From Cladopsammia gracilis (taxonomy: Eukaryota > Cnidaria > Anthozoa > Scleractinia > Dendrophylliidae), in contig JAJGOT010000059.1 of the NCBI GenBank assembly GCA_022457155.1, forward strand, positions 1,986,001-2,050,000: a stretch of DNA of 64,000 nt. Direction: 5' to 3'. The notes beneath the pieces were generated by a model, which worked only from the letters and a program-made list of their open reading frames with translations, was not told where the DNA came from and did not search any database. Shown here one piece after another: positions 46,301 to 55,134 of the stretch (position 1 is the stretch's first letter; each line of letters begins with the position of its first letter). Position numbers and translations under genes: made by a program.

Positions 46301-49066
46301 CCTTTCATTCAGTCATCGTTCCTGCAAACCATGTTGTTGCTGTTGAATGTTTTATAAATGAAAGCTGTACCACAAGGAAGCCAGTGATTCTTCTGTGTGT
46401 TATAATACCTAATGTGGACATAGCAATGTAATGAGGGTTGTAGGAGACGGTGTCGTGACACTTCATAACGCTGTTTTGCTGACATTATTGTTTAGAACTG
46501 GAAGTGAGATTAGCCAGAAGTAAACAAAATAATGAAACTAAAATATACATGCATAAAATAATTTGCATGTACTAATGTGACACACACACACACACAAAAA
46601 GAAAAATGGAACCCAAACCTTAACTCATGCTGTTCTGCACATGAGTAAATATGTGTTAGCAAAAACTGCAAAATTGTTGGGTGGCTTAAGCACTAATGAG
46701 AGACCTTCTTTGTAAAATTTTGAGTTTTAAAACAGCATTGTATAGTTCTAGAAAATATCCATACCTCTACTGCAGAGGGTTTTTTTCATTGGCCCCCCCC
46801 AACCCCCAGGATTTTCTGTTCAATGGGTTTTCACAATACTTCCCCCACCCCCTGGAATTTCCATGAATTTTCCACTTGGCCCTCCCTACCCCTTGGAAAT
46901 TCCAAGACTGCCAAAAGAATGTAAAAAAGAATGCACTTGTGCAAGTGTTTACATGAATTTTACTGATCGGGTAGGACATAGAGTACCAGTACCGAAGTTT
47001 CTGCACTTTTTTAAGTTTTAAGTTTTTAAGTTTTATTGAAAAAAGCAGGAGCGAAGGTTCTTCTATGTTTGTAACTCTTTAATTTGATGTGATAAATCAA
47101 TCAATAAATGTTTCCTTTTTTTCCAGATATATATGTCTGTATGGTGTCAATGGCCCATCATGTCGCTGCGAAAGACTACTACATAGCCATTGTGAGTACC
47201 ACTGTTGAAACAAGTAATCCTGAAGCAGAACTTAAACCTGGCATGGATCTCCTGGGCGAAGTGAAAGAAAAGTATGTATGATCAATAATGTTATATAGCT
47301 GGAGTTTTACCTCAATACAACGCGCGCGCGTTGATTGGTTGATTCATGGTCACATGACATCCAACAAACAAACTGTTTCCCACCAATTGTCCTAAGCGGG
47401 CAACATTTGCAAAAGTGGGCATCAATTTTCACGTCATGGGGGTAATTGCACTGTTGCCTGCTAGCACACGTGATCAGACTGTGACAAAAAGTGGCATCAT
47501 TATGATGCGATTGATGTTTACCTCAACTGCTCGGCACGTTTTTCAAACTGTGTTTTTTTTTTGTGTTGCAGCTATATAACAAATCACTATAATGACTGAT
47601 CCTCAAGAAACAGTGAATTTTGTTTCCCTTGTCAAAAGCTGTCGTCAGTAAATTTTATCATTTAAGTGCCAATGAAATGAACTTTTCGACCCGTTTTTTT
47701 ATACAAAAAAATGGAATGATTTATAATTTTCCAATTTAATTTATGGTTAAGCACACAATCTATTTTTTTCTCACCTCAAAGTTGGCCGATTTGAGCCAAA
47801 ATATGGGACAACCAGCACACGGCCTAAATATGCAAATTAGGACTTGTGATGTCAACGGTTGTGCAGACCTTCGTAATCAACATGGTAGTCAAAATTCATC
47901 GTCGGAGTACATTTCCAACTGAGCAAAACTGCTAAAAATAAAGCTAAAAAAAGTGGTTTGTTTACGAGAAATACTGAAGCGTCTGAAAGCGACACCGCAT
48001 TATTTTTTGCACAACTCATGACGTCACCATGTTATTTGCTCATTACAATACTGTAATGAGCTAAGTGTATTAGACCACATTAATAAAGGTTGCTTACTTA
48101 CTTTTATAGGCACTTTAAACTGTTTATCATTAAACAGTTTGAAACTGAACTATTTTTTTGTTTCATTACAGATTTTTAGCAGTGAAGGACATTTTGGTTC
48201 CAACTGATGACGGAGAAAAATCAAAGGTATGTTCTCAGCAACACTCGCTCAACATTTGTTACTAAATTGCGACTAATTTCTAATTAAGTGTTATTCAGTC
48301 ACTCAATCCCTTGGGCACTTCTTTAGCCCTTTGACTCCCAAGAGTGCCAAAAATCGAAATTCAAGGAAAATCCCAAATTCATTTTGCATGGTACCATTTG
48401 TTCTAACTTTTGAGTCTGTTGTTGAAATCCTATGGTGTGACCATTCAAATGAAACGTCTTCAGCAGTACTTTTGCATGGTACCATTTGTTCTAACTTTTG
48501 AGTCTGTTAATGAAATCCTATGGTGTGACCTTTCAAATGAAACCTATTCAGCAGTACTTTTGCATGGTACCATTTGTTCTAACTTTTGAGTCTGTTGATG
48601 AAATCCTATGGTGTGACCATTCAAATGAAACCTCTTCAGCAGTACTTTTGCATGGTACCATTTGTTCTAACTTTTGAGTCTGTTGATGAAATCCTATGGT
48701 GTGACCATTCAAATGAAACCTCTTCAGCAGTACTTTTGCATGGTACCATTTGTTCTAACTTTTGAGTCTGTTGATGAAATCCTATGGTGTGACCATTTAA
48801 ATGAAACCTCTTCAGCAGTACTTTTGCATGGTACCATTTGTTTTTCAATATTTTACAAAATGAAATTTAGAGAGTTACACTGTAAAGTGTTAATTTATTC
48901 GTGATGATTATTTTCCCACTAGGTTTACATCACTACTACTTATGATGCCACAACCCACTTCCAAACAACTTGTAAGGACATAGTTGATGTTTATAAACGA
49001 TGCACAGGAGAAGAATTTGATTTCTCCAAAATTGTGGCAGACGTCGACACTGTTGGCGAATCTTGA
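32749..49066 (+). CDS. Gdi: Rab GDP dissociation inhibitor (447 aa, 11 exons)
   Basis: Exons: 32749-32793, 34158-34265, 36836-36935, 38839-39066, 40407-40515, 42682-42732, 43837-44089, 45743-45848, 47127-47271, 48172-48226 and 48923-49066. All have GT-AG borders and consistent phases, and they total 1344 bp, which gives 447 residues, the usual GDI length. The start [15 protein letters not shown] and ECVLSG form the FAD-oxidoreductase-like sequence-conserved region 1; other hallmarks are [69 protein letters not shown] and YDATTHF. GDI extracts GDP-bound prenylated Rab GTPases from membranes and recycles them through the cytosol. No exon is missing and no frame is broken. A decayed partial copy of exon 7 lies in the preceding intron. 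The gene is 16.3 kb because its introns hold MITEs, SINEs and minisatellites. Confidence 0.96.
33960..34012. repeat. Poly-C / poly-A run in GDI intron 1
   Basis: A C-rich stretch passes into about 20 A. Low-complexity sequence; the open frames crossing it are artefacts. Confidence 0.7.
34276..34317. repeat. (AAT)n microsatellite
   Basis: About 14 uninterrupted AAT units, starting 11 bp after the end of GDI exon 2. The donor GTAGGT at 34266 lies between the exon and the array. Confidence 0.95.
34355..34510. mobile_element. Palindromic MITE in GDI intron 2
   Basis: Left arm TTCGAATTTTTCTTTGGTTT with CCTTTGTCTCAGA, right arm TCTGAGACAAAGG with AAACCAAAGAAAAATTTGAA. Confidence 0.8.
34527..34830. 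mobile_element. Foldback element in GDI intron 2
   Basis: Arms contain GATTTTCATTTTTTGCAGGA and TCCTGCAAAAAATGAAAATC, then TTTTTGGCAGACTGACTTGT and its complement, and GCGCCTTGTTT / AAACAAGGCGC nearer the centre. Confidence 0.8.
34860..35220. mobile_element. Inverted-repeat element with GTACGGACC/GTCCGTGCG core
   Basis: A near-perfect hairpin TTGACTAAGTT...GGCCGGATGGGAAAATATTT / AAATATTTTCCTATCCGGCC...AACTTAGTCAA at 34877-35012, followed by a GC-rich segment with GGCCGTACGC repeats. Confidence 0.7.
35515..35700 (-). mobile_element. VNTR-bearing MITE family A, single-unit copy
   Basis: Has the CAATCCCAAGAGTGCCAAGA end, a spacer with AATATCGAAA and one 87-bp unit (ATGGTACCATGTAAAAGTAC, TTTCATTTGAATGGTCACAC). 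Same family as 4346-4555. Confidence 0.65.
36064..36497. mobile_element. MITE with TTAAAGGGGCTATGT ends
   Basis: Left end TTAAAGGGGCTATGTTGCGA, right end TGTGACATAGCCCCTTTAA. About 430 bp in GDI intron 2. A fragment with the same right end is at 45690-45714. Confidence 0.75.
37424..37720 (+). mobile_element. tRNA-derived SINE in GDI intron 3
   Basis: A tRNA-like head (GCGGTGGTGTTAGCGTG box A region; GGTCGGTGGTTCGAGCC with box B) precedes a ~220-bp body ending CACTTAAGGCTCGTGAAGAC. Not a functional tRNA: the acceptor arm does not pair. Confidence 0.7.
38235..38725 (+). repeat. Direct long duplicate in GDI intron 3 (copy 1)
   Basis: About 430-490 bp match 46210-46650 in the same orientation (blocks such as GATAAGATGTCTGACATGGA, TCCTTTCATTCAGTCATCGT, GGTTGTAGGAGA(T/C)G). 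The copies lie in introns 3 and 8 of the same gene. Confidence 0.8.
40693..40880. mobile_element. Palindromic MITE in GDI intron 5
   Basis: TAGACAAATTCGGCTAACGC at the left and GCGTTAGCCGAATTTGTCTA at the right; TTTGAATTGGGTACAACAAT is also mirrored. Near-perfect 80-bp arms, so a recent insertion. Confidence 0.88.
40955..41605 (-). mobile_element. VNTR-bearing MITE family A, expanded copy
   Basis: Ends match the family termini (AAAAGTGCCAACAATCAAAA left; ATTGACTCTGGGAGTAATG right). Inside are about six units of the ~87-bp repeat (CATAGGATTTCATCCACAGA, GAACAAATGGTACCATGCAA). Open frames at 41279-41467 are repeat artefacts. Confidence 0.8.
41636..41693. repeat. Perfect-looking hairpin
   Basis: GTGGGTAGTGGTGGATATTTAC and GTAAATATTCGCCACTACCCAC pair around GAGCCGCG. 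The stem is GC-rich, and it lies in GDI intron 5. Probably a MITE centre. Confidence 0.75.
42181..42602. mobile_element. MITE with AAGGCCTATTTACACGCTGC ends
   Basis: Left AAGGCCTATTTACACGCTGC and right GCGTGTAAATAGGCCTTA are inverted repeats; CGATTTGTCGGCC is repeated inside. It lies just upstream of GDI exon 6. A related, more degenerate element is at 52450-52612. Confidence 0.85.
42976..43170. mobile_element. Palindromic MITE, uninterrupted copy of 26304-26692
   Basis: Ends AGGCCATTTCCGAGTTGCC / GGCAACTCGGAAATGGCCT, with the centre CATGCAAATAAAACTTATTTGCATG. Confidence 0.9.
43185..43820 (+). pseudogene. Decayed duplicate of GDI exon 7 start, split by a LINE insertion
   Basis: 43185-43262 matches the intron end and first ~70 bases of exon 7 (TGAAAGTTTAGC(T/A)AG; CACCCACCATATGGTCTCGG versus TACCCATTGTATGGACTGGG), but the acceptor is TAA instead of TAG and the frame is broken. 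The rest of the copy resumes at 43788 (GGTCGGGGAGTTGCTGTAAG versus GGGGGAGTTACCGCAAGG) and runs into the true exon's own acceptor. The intervening 43263-43787 is a retroelement insertion flanked by similar TCTCGGGGAGC / GTCGGGGAGTT sequence. Confidence 0.7.
43263..43787 (-). mobile_element. 5'-truncated LINE (RTE/L1-like tail) in GDI intron 6
   Basis: On the minus strand the frame reads [20 protein letters not shown] then [12 protein letters not shown] and [10 protein letters not shown] followed by a stop, the typical C-terminal end of a non-LTR retrotransposon. The other part carries the widespread CCTTCGACCTGTTCGGCATG repeat consensus. Frames are broken upstream, so it is inactive. Confidence 0.65.
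44160..44880 (-). repeat. Tandem family-B repeat with an inserted tRNA-like SINE
   Basis: Units of the 107-bp repeat (reverse orientation) at 44160-44260 and 44560-44880. Between them, 44262-44400 is a SINE-like head resembling tRNA-Ser (GTGGTCGAGTGGTTAGGGC, anticodon-loop CTTGAAA, degenerate box B GAGTTCAATTC). It lacks a proper variable arm and paired acceptor stem. Confidence 0.75.
44925..45370. repeat. C-rich tandem and inverted repeat in GDI intron 7
   Basis: About four ~120-bp units with CCCACCC runs, GCATCCA(A/G)CTCCCCACC, TTCAATGCTGTCCCCATTAC and GGCTTAATGTTAACTGACTC. One unit contains an inverted segment. A related G-rich fragment is at 37110-37180 in intron 3. Confidence 0.75.
46210..46650 (+). 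repeat. Direct long duplicate in GDI intron 8 (copy 2)
   Basis: See 38235-38725. This copy has diverged by substitutions and small indels. A poly-G run at 45962-45979 and a (CA)n run near 46583 flank the region. Confidence 0.8.
47662..48120. mobile_element. Probable MITE in GDI intron 9
   Basis: Ends TTTAAGTGCCAATGAAATGA and TATAGGCACTTTAAA are short inverted repeats enclosing about 460 non-coding bases. Confidence 0.45.
48312..48885 (+). mobile_element. VNTR-bearing MITE family A, expanded copy
   Basis: Left end TTTAGCCCTTTGACTCCCAAGAGTGCC, inside about five ~87-bp units (GAGTCTGTTGATGAAATCC, TATGGTGTGACCATTCAAAT, GCAGTACTTTTGCATGGTAC). It lies in the last GDI intron. Confidence 0.8.
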
Positions 49067-49214
49067 ACAAACAGTATTATGGAACATTTGAAAAATAATG
49101 AAAGTTAGGCAAGATTTTTTATCAGCTAAGTTCGTTTCTTTATCCATTGATTTTTGGTGTTACAAAAAAACAACAACAGTGCATTGTAACCTGAATGTAA
49201 TGTACATCCAGTTA

Positions 49215-49676
49215 ACCCTTTAAAGGGAATCTCAGCTTAAAATTAATTCAAAATCGTTAGTTGGTGTTTGTGTAAAACTGGGCGTTTTGTTTATGCTTTT
49301 GTTGCTTTTGAATTTCCTGCATGCTGCCATGTTTTTTGGCAAAGCTTGATGGGGGATTATGATGTCTGTGCGTTGTCCTGCTTTTTAAAATTAATGTCTT
49401 CTAAATTCAGAAATGCGTGTATTTGGAGATAAATAAGTGCTTCTTATGCATATTCCGGCTTCCGTAGACTCCATATTGTTTAGATCTCCGACAACGCAGT
49501 GATGTCACAAATTACCCTAAAAAAAAACATGGCGGCGATCAGGTACCGGTAATTTAAACTGGAAATTTAACACTTCGCATTCGAACCAGTTAAGGAGATA
49601 TTGACTTAACACTCCAGGACCAGTTAAAGAGAGCCATTATGTATTATAATTTTTTTTAGCTGAGATTCTCTTTAAC
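49215..49676. mobile_element. MITE with TTTAAAGGGAATCTCAGCT ends in the GDI 3' flank
   Basis: Left CTTTAAAGGGAATCTCAGCT, right AGCTGAGATTCTCTTTAA. About 460 bp starting ~150 bp after the GDI stop, so it may lie in or end the 3'UTR. Confidence 0.78.
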
Positions 49677-50074
49677 CTCAATAATGATCAGCACCCAAAT
49701 TCTCCTTGTTTTACCAATACAAGTTTAATCATGCAACTCATAAGAATTAAGGAAATGATCACCCAAGTTGAATTGTCTTAATATCTCCCCCCCCCCCCCA
49801 GACAACTTCTCCCTGCTAGAACAGCAACAAATGTATGATATACAGTAAGGAGAATTTCTCTATTGACAGTGAGGCTTAAGAGGTTAATGACAAACTAAGG
49901 GTGTATTACTGGGGTCAGGTTTTCCTAGCAACTTGCAGTGTGATACCAATGTAAGGCAAATTTGATGACTAAACTGCATGTGTAGAATGCCATCTCTACA
50001 ACTTGTTTCACAACAAAACAATACTGTTTCAAGTTAAAAATGCTAGTCTTTTTTGTTTTTCAATGTTGTACATG

Positions 50075-50275
50075 CATCAATCAGCATTGCAATAGCATTG
50101 ATCAGCATTGCAGCAGCATTAATCAGCATTGTTGCAGTAGCATTGATCAGCATTGCAGTAGCATTGATCAGCATTGCAGTAGCATTGATCAGTATTGCAG
50201 CAGCATTGCTGTAGCATTGATCAGCATCGCAGCAGCATTGATCAGCATTACAGCAGCGTTGATCAGCATTGTATC
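50075..50275. repeat. 21-bp minisatellite (AGCATTGATCAGCATTGCAGY)
   Basis: About nine or ten units. Each contains the palindrome TGATCA and the half repeat CAGCATTG. The open frame across it is explained by a period divisible by three. Confidence 0.88.
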
Positions 50276-50744
50276 AGTTCAAGTTGCAAGAATAATTGCT
50301 CTGTGTAACACCACCTGGACCCGTTAAATCTTCTTGATCTCTTAACTGTACTTTATATACTGTACTAGAAAATAATTCAAATCAATTGTTACTGGTAAAA
50401 TGGCGTCTCTTGCTTAATCATGTAACACATCAGGGAAGTGAGCTCAAGTGCAGAGCATAGAGGAATGCTTCAGCTCATGATACTTGGAACTGGCCACTTT
50501 TGTTGGTGTTTAGACTAAATTTTTGTTTACAGTGATGTATATGGCAAAACTAAAATCTAGTTTTCACACGATTGTTGTTGACTCTGCTAAACATTCGTTC
50601 CTTATGGTCTGTTCAATTTTCGATTTGTATTAAAAAATTGTTGATTTCTCTTTGTAACGAATCAAAATCTAACAGATTTCATTAGAAGTGTTTGTTACAT
50701 GTCCTCTGAAAGATTTTGACCTTTACTTAACAGATGGAGCACTT

Positions 50745-51060
50745 TTTGTTTGACTATCAGAAGCAATCACGTGTTTACTCTGGCCTTGCATTTGTGGCGC
50801 TCTGTATTGGTTTAAAAAGCTCGTCCTAACCAACCAGAGCAAACTGCGAAAGCAAACCAAAAACCAATCGTGACTTGGCCGTGTGTTTTCCCGCGCTTGG
50901 CACGGGTTACATATTGTTTTTGCCGCGCTTGGCACCGATTGCATATTTTGCCGCGTTTTTGCTTCGCGTGGTGATTGGTTCGTTGGATCTGAAAGTGGTA
51001 TGATTGGCCAAACTTGGTTTTACATTGGTCATTTAAAAGCGCTCCAATCCTTTAGAGCCT
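50745..51060 (+). mobile_element. Diverged copy of the abundant MITE
   Basis: AACCAATCGTGACTTGGCCG, GTTTTCCCGCGCTTGGCACG twice, GTGATTGGTTCGTTGGATCT. The CCGCGCTTGGCAC core is already duplicated here, an intermediate towards the minisatellite at 56690. Confidence 0.7.
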
Positions 51061-51469
51061 TAATTAAGAATTGATTCCAGTGAAATAGAAGAGTATCGAG
51101 AAAAGTTTAAAATCATAGTACTATAGAGTAGAGAATGTCAAGCTACCTAATAAATACATTTAAAATATGCAATAAAATAATTGACATGTAAAACTACTTG
51201 AGATAAAACCGTCGAGGCCATGGTTTTAGCAAGGCCCAGTGGACGAGAATATACCGTACAAAATAACATTTGGTTTGACGAATGTAAACTACACGGGTGC
51301 ATAAATCGGTGTCGCTACCTTGTCGTATTATATTGTCGTAGAATGCATACCCCTCTTCCCCTCGTCCTACCTTTCTGAATTTGACGCCATAGCCCAGTCA
51401 AGGATATTTCTTAGTGTTGTGGAAACTATTGCTGGTTAGCTTTTGTGTTGTGGTGTGGGTATTGTTCAA

Positions 51470-52160
51470 TGGTGGTGACTAGAATGGATACTTCAAAATC
51501 AGGTTGGGCACCTATTGAGACTTATATAACGGAGTAACTGGTTAGCTTTCAGTTGAGGTTAGGGGCAGCAGTTTATATAGTTAAATTTGGGACTAAGCAA
51601 CCGGAGAAGCTTGGTGGTACAGTGGTACGGTAGCTGAGGTCACATGTTCAGTCCTGAGTGGGGATTTTAGATTTTCTTTTTTACACTTAAAAATTTATTG
51701 AAAATAAATTCTAAGTGTCGACATCACGTCACATAATTCTCAAGAAGTGTCCGAGGTGATCCAACCTGATGGTGGTGACTAGAATGGATACTCCAAAATC
51801 AGGTTGGACACCTTATTGAGACTTATATAACGGAGTAACTGGTTAGCTTTCAGTTGAGGTTGGGGTTAGCAGTTTATATAGTTAAATTTAGGACTAAGCA
51901 ACCCGAGAAGCTAGGTGGTACAGTGGTACGGTAGGCTATGTAAGCCTAAGCCTAGCTGAGGTCACAGGTTCAATCCTGAGTGGGGATTTTAGATTTTCTT
52001 TTTTACACTTAAAAATTTATTGAAAATAAATTCTAAGTGTCGACATTACGTTATATAATTCTCAATAAGTGTCCGAGGTGGTCCAACCTGATTTTAGAGT
52101 ATCCATTCTAGTCACGACCCCAACCTGATTTTGGTGTATCCATTCTGGTCACAACCATTG
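51470..52160. mobile_element. Two tandem copies of the TIR / tRNA-like element
   Basis: Units start GGTGGTGACTAGAATGGATA at 51473 and 51773. The second is complete (ends TATCCATTCTAGTCAC at 52115) and is followed by a right-end fragment to 52158. Each holds AAGCTAGGTGGTACAGTGG and a box-B-like GGTTCAATCC, so the interior resembles a tRNA gene although the ends are inverted repeats. Confidence 0.78.
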
Positions 52161-52244
52161 TTCAATGTCTTTTGAACCTTTTGTTTTGACGTCATTTGGT
52201 GATCGCGTGCAAAACTGCTCTTGCCCAAAGCAAACCCCAGGGTC

Positions 52245-52612
52245 AGTCATAGAGACATGTAGTGTAGTCCTAACTTTTGACTCAGTGGACTTAATCCAAT
52301 GGTGTGGCCATTTAAATGAAACCTCTTCGACATGACGTTTGCATGGTACCATTTGTTTTTCGATACTTCACGTTCACCTCCAGGCCACACGCTGTCATTT
52401 TGCAACTTCGTCCCCAGGGCCTTATCGTTCAAAATGGCGACGTTTGTAACAGGACCTTTAAGGGCTTTGCCACATCTCGGGACAAATCTCGCTGAAATCG
52501 CCGCCCGTTTACACGTGCGATTTGAAGATGCAACTTGCGCGCGGCAAAAATTGCATCGACAAGTGCGACAAAAATTGCACAAAAAAATCGCTCGTGTAAA
52601 CGGGCCTTAAAC
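52245..52612. mobile_element. Family A single-unit MITE followed by a GTAAACGGGCCTTAA element
   Basis: 52245-52370 carries one 87-bp unit (GGCCATTTAAATGAAACCTC). 52450-52612 has inverted ends AAGGGCTTTGCCACA... / ...GTGTAAACGGGCCTTAA, related to 42181-42602. Confidence 0.55.
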
Positions 52613-53036
52613 TTGTCGGTAATTAATTTCGGCCAATCACATTTGGCCAGCGTTCAAACAACCGAAAAGGGCATGTCAAAGGTGATACAATTTTCATTTG
52701 CTGCGACTATTTGAATCAGTTCTAACTTCCTCTGAAAGAAACAGGCTTCGATTCTTCTTCTTCGACTTCGAAAAGCAAGCAACTTGAGCCTTTGCTGAAA
52801 CCTAGCAACAGCACACCAATAAACATAAGAATCATTTATTTGCAAGCGTCTCTGTTTCCCGCCATCTTTCTTGTTATTCCGCGAATGACAAGGGACAAAC
52901 ATCAAGAAAAATTAATAAAGCACTGTCCGTGAAAACGCATAAATTATTTAAGCTGCTTAATGCGGTTGGTAAACAAATCACAAACCGCTTCGTGAACCAA
53001 ACCAAACCATGAAAAAACAGCCAGTGTTGCTTTGCT

Positions 53037-53332
53037 AAGGGATGGACAATTAGAAAAGTGATGGGGGGGGGGGGGGGGGACTTTGGGAGAGGCAAGAAAT
53101 CTTTTTTTGTCCACCTAAGGTGGAAATCTCTTTTTTTAAACTCGATGGCTGGAATATTTTTTTTTAATAGTTTATTTTTTAATTGTCCTTGGGCATATTT
53201 TTTTTCTTTTTGCGATAATGCGTGGGAATTTTTTTTCCTTAATAATTTACTGGGAAATTTTTTTTTTTTTTGCTTTTGCCCCACCCCCCCCCCCCCCCCC
53301 CCCAACACTTTTCTAATGGTCCATCCCTAATT
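53037..53332. mobile_element. MITE with poly-G / poly-C subterminal runs
   Basis: Left AGGGATGGACAATTAGAAAA then a G run at about 53063; right a C run at about 53285-53303, then TTTTCTAATGGTCCATCCCT. T-rich interior. Structure parallels 28091-28550 although the sequence differs. Confidence 0.82.
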
Positions 53333-53339
53333 GACAGCC

Positions 53340-53465
53340 AGTGTTGTTTTGCTAATTAAACTATTTAAATGCACGTGCAAAATTGTTGTTTTACTAAATT
53401 TAAATGCACGTGCAAAAGCGATGTTTTGTTAATTAAAACTTTCAACGCACGTGCACAAAAAATGC
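53340..53465. repeat. Three ~50-bp repeats carrying TGCACGTGCA
   Basis: Each unit has AAATGCACGTGCAAAA or a close variant, so three perfect E-box palindromes lie within 100 bp. Confidence 0.75.
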
Positions 53466-53669
53466 TAATTTTGTCAACGTCCTCGTTTATACCGTAATAT
53501 ATCATTACGTTCTGACTGCAAGTTTATTCTTTTGAGTTTTGAAGACTATTCGTTCACGATAAACTTGAACCAATTGTAAAAAGACTCTAGGTCTGAGAAG
53601 TTGAAGACTATTTTGAAAACTAAACCAAGGGAAAATGAATGGCATGGTTTTGGACCTCCGCCCCGCGTG

Positions 53670-53780
53670 CATTCCTGCGCTTTGTGATTGGCTAAAAAAA
53701 TCTCGCGCCACTTTCTCAACCAATGAGAAGTGAAACCAAAATCAATCGTGAATTCCCGCGCTTAGCGCCAGCCGGCTATC
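53670..53780 (+). mobile_element. Left part of the abundant MITE
   Basis: GCTTTGTGATTGGCTAAAAA, CTCGCGCCACTTTCTCAACC, AATCGTGAATTCCCGCGCTT; the right part is missing. Confidence 0.65.
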
Positions 53781-54404
53781 AGTGTGTGTTTGCTCCGAGT
53801 TGTGATGTCGTGTTTCACATGTTTTCCCTCTTTCGCGAAGTCACATCATTGGGAACTGTTGGTTCTGTTTTTGATTTCATCTTGTTCGTCCTCGAAACCT
53901 TTACCTCGCGTGTGTTCCTGTCAAACGGGGAAACCAAGTACAATTGTTCAAGCTGCTGTTAACGAGCGTTTAACGGTGAGTTGTTCGCTTGTTTACGCGT
54001 ATGTGTGTATTACCGCTAAAGCTTTCCGTCTGTCTAATATTTATAATATGCTCGTGCCCGTGTTTCGAGCGTAGAAACGTGCATTTAAATGTAAAAGTTT
54101 GATTATGTGTCCAGCGTAAAAGTTTGATTCTGCATGTACCTGTCACATATTACGTAAAACAAAAGGAACAAAGAACGACAATAATACAAATGCAAAACAG
54201 GACCAAAAATACAATAGAAGTCACAACTCACAAACAATAGAAGACAATGAGTGGTTCATGGATACCGGTACATGTAGAAAGACCCAAACGTTTGCTCGTT
54301 TGTTTGGGTTTACATCGTTATAAAAACCCGCGTGTCTATCGTGAAGGTCCCTCATGTGTCGAGCGCAAGGGAAAGTTTGCTCTGGTGACTACCGTATAGG
54401 TCAG

Positions 54405-54790
54405 TACTAGTGTGTCCCCCCCCCCCCCCCCCCCCCTTGGGTCCTGGTGTGTACTCCTCTGAATTATTAGTGGGGATGTGCCACGCGGTTCTCCCAATCC
54501 TGACCCTATTTCAGACCAATCTACACCATTTTCTATTCCCGTTTTCAGACCTGACCTCTTAAATCCATACCCGTTTTTAGAGCTGGCGACATTTAAATTC
54601 TCATGTGGTTCACTTCCCGTAAAAACAATACCCATTTGAAACCTAAATTGTCAACATTTATACCCATTTTCAGGCCAAAACGGCTCAAAAACCATTCCCT
54701 TTTTGGTGGTACAGACCTTTGTATCCCCCCCCCCCGGACAGCCCCCGTGAACAGGGACCCTGCTGATGTGCCAGGGAGGCCCTTTTGTCA
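54405..54790. repeat. Interspersed repeat with C-run boundaries
   Basis: A C run at 54417-54436, repeated (C/T)ACCC(G/A)TTTTCAGACC-like motifs, and a second C run at 54726-54735 followed by CGGACAGCCCCCG. Similar ACCATTTTCAGACC motifs occur at 23380-23465. Confidence 0.55.
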
Positions 54791-54885
54791 TTTTAATTCT
54801 TCGTGTAATTCTGTTCTGTGATAAATTGGATTTATTAAAACAAGTTAAAGCAATGACTTGCATTATTAATCAATGAATCATTAGA

Positions 54886-55130
54886 GCGGTTGATTGCTTT
54901 GGTTTAGCATTACTACGCTTTGTGACTGACAAAAAATCTCGCGCCACTTTCTCAACCAATCAGAAGTAAAACCGAAACCAATCGTGACTTGCGCGTTTTC
55001 CCGCGCTTGGCGCCGGCTACATGTATTTGCTTCGAGCTCTGATTGGTTCATTGGATGGTCTGCCTCTGTTTTGATTGGCCAGAGTAATTACTTTGGTTTT
55101 TGTTTTACGACACTGAACTGAAAACCGATT
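54886..55130 (+). mobile_element. Abundant ~250-bp MITE, near-intact copy
   Basis: Begins GAGCGGTTGATTGCTTTGG and ends AACTGAAAACCGATTTA, with all internal blocks of 29699-29945. Confidence 0.82.
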
Positions 55131-55134
55131 TATT

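Noticed and set aside
50040..50327. 95-codon frame across the 21-bp repeat
   Set aside because: The period of 21 keeps any stop-free frame open; there is no domain or splice evidence.
53784..54074. 96-codon plus-strand frame with cysteines considered as another secreted peptide
   Set aside because: No clean signal peptide, no intron structure like the two peptide genes, and its 5' part overlaps a MITE fragment.
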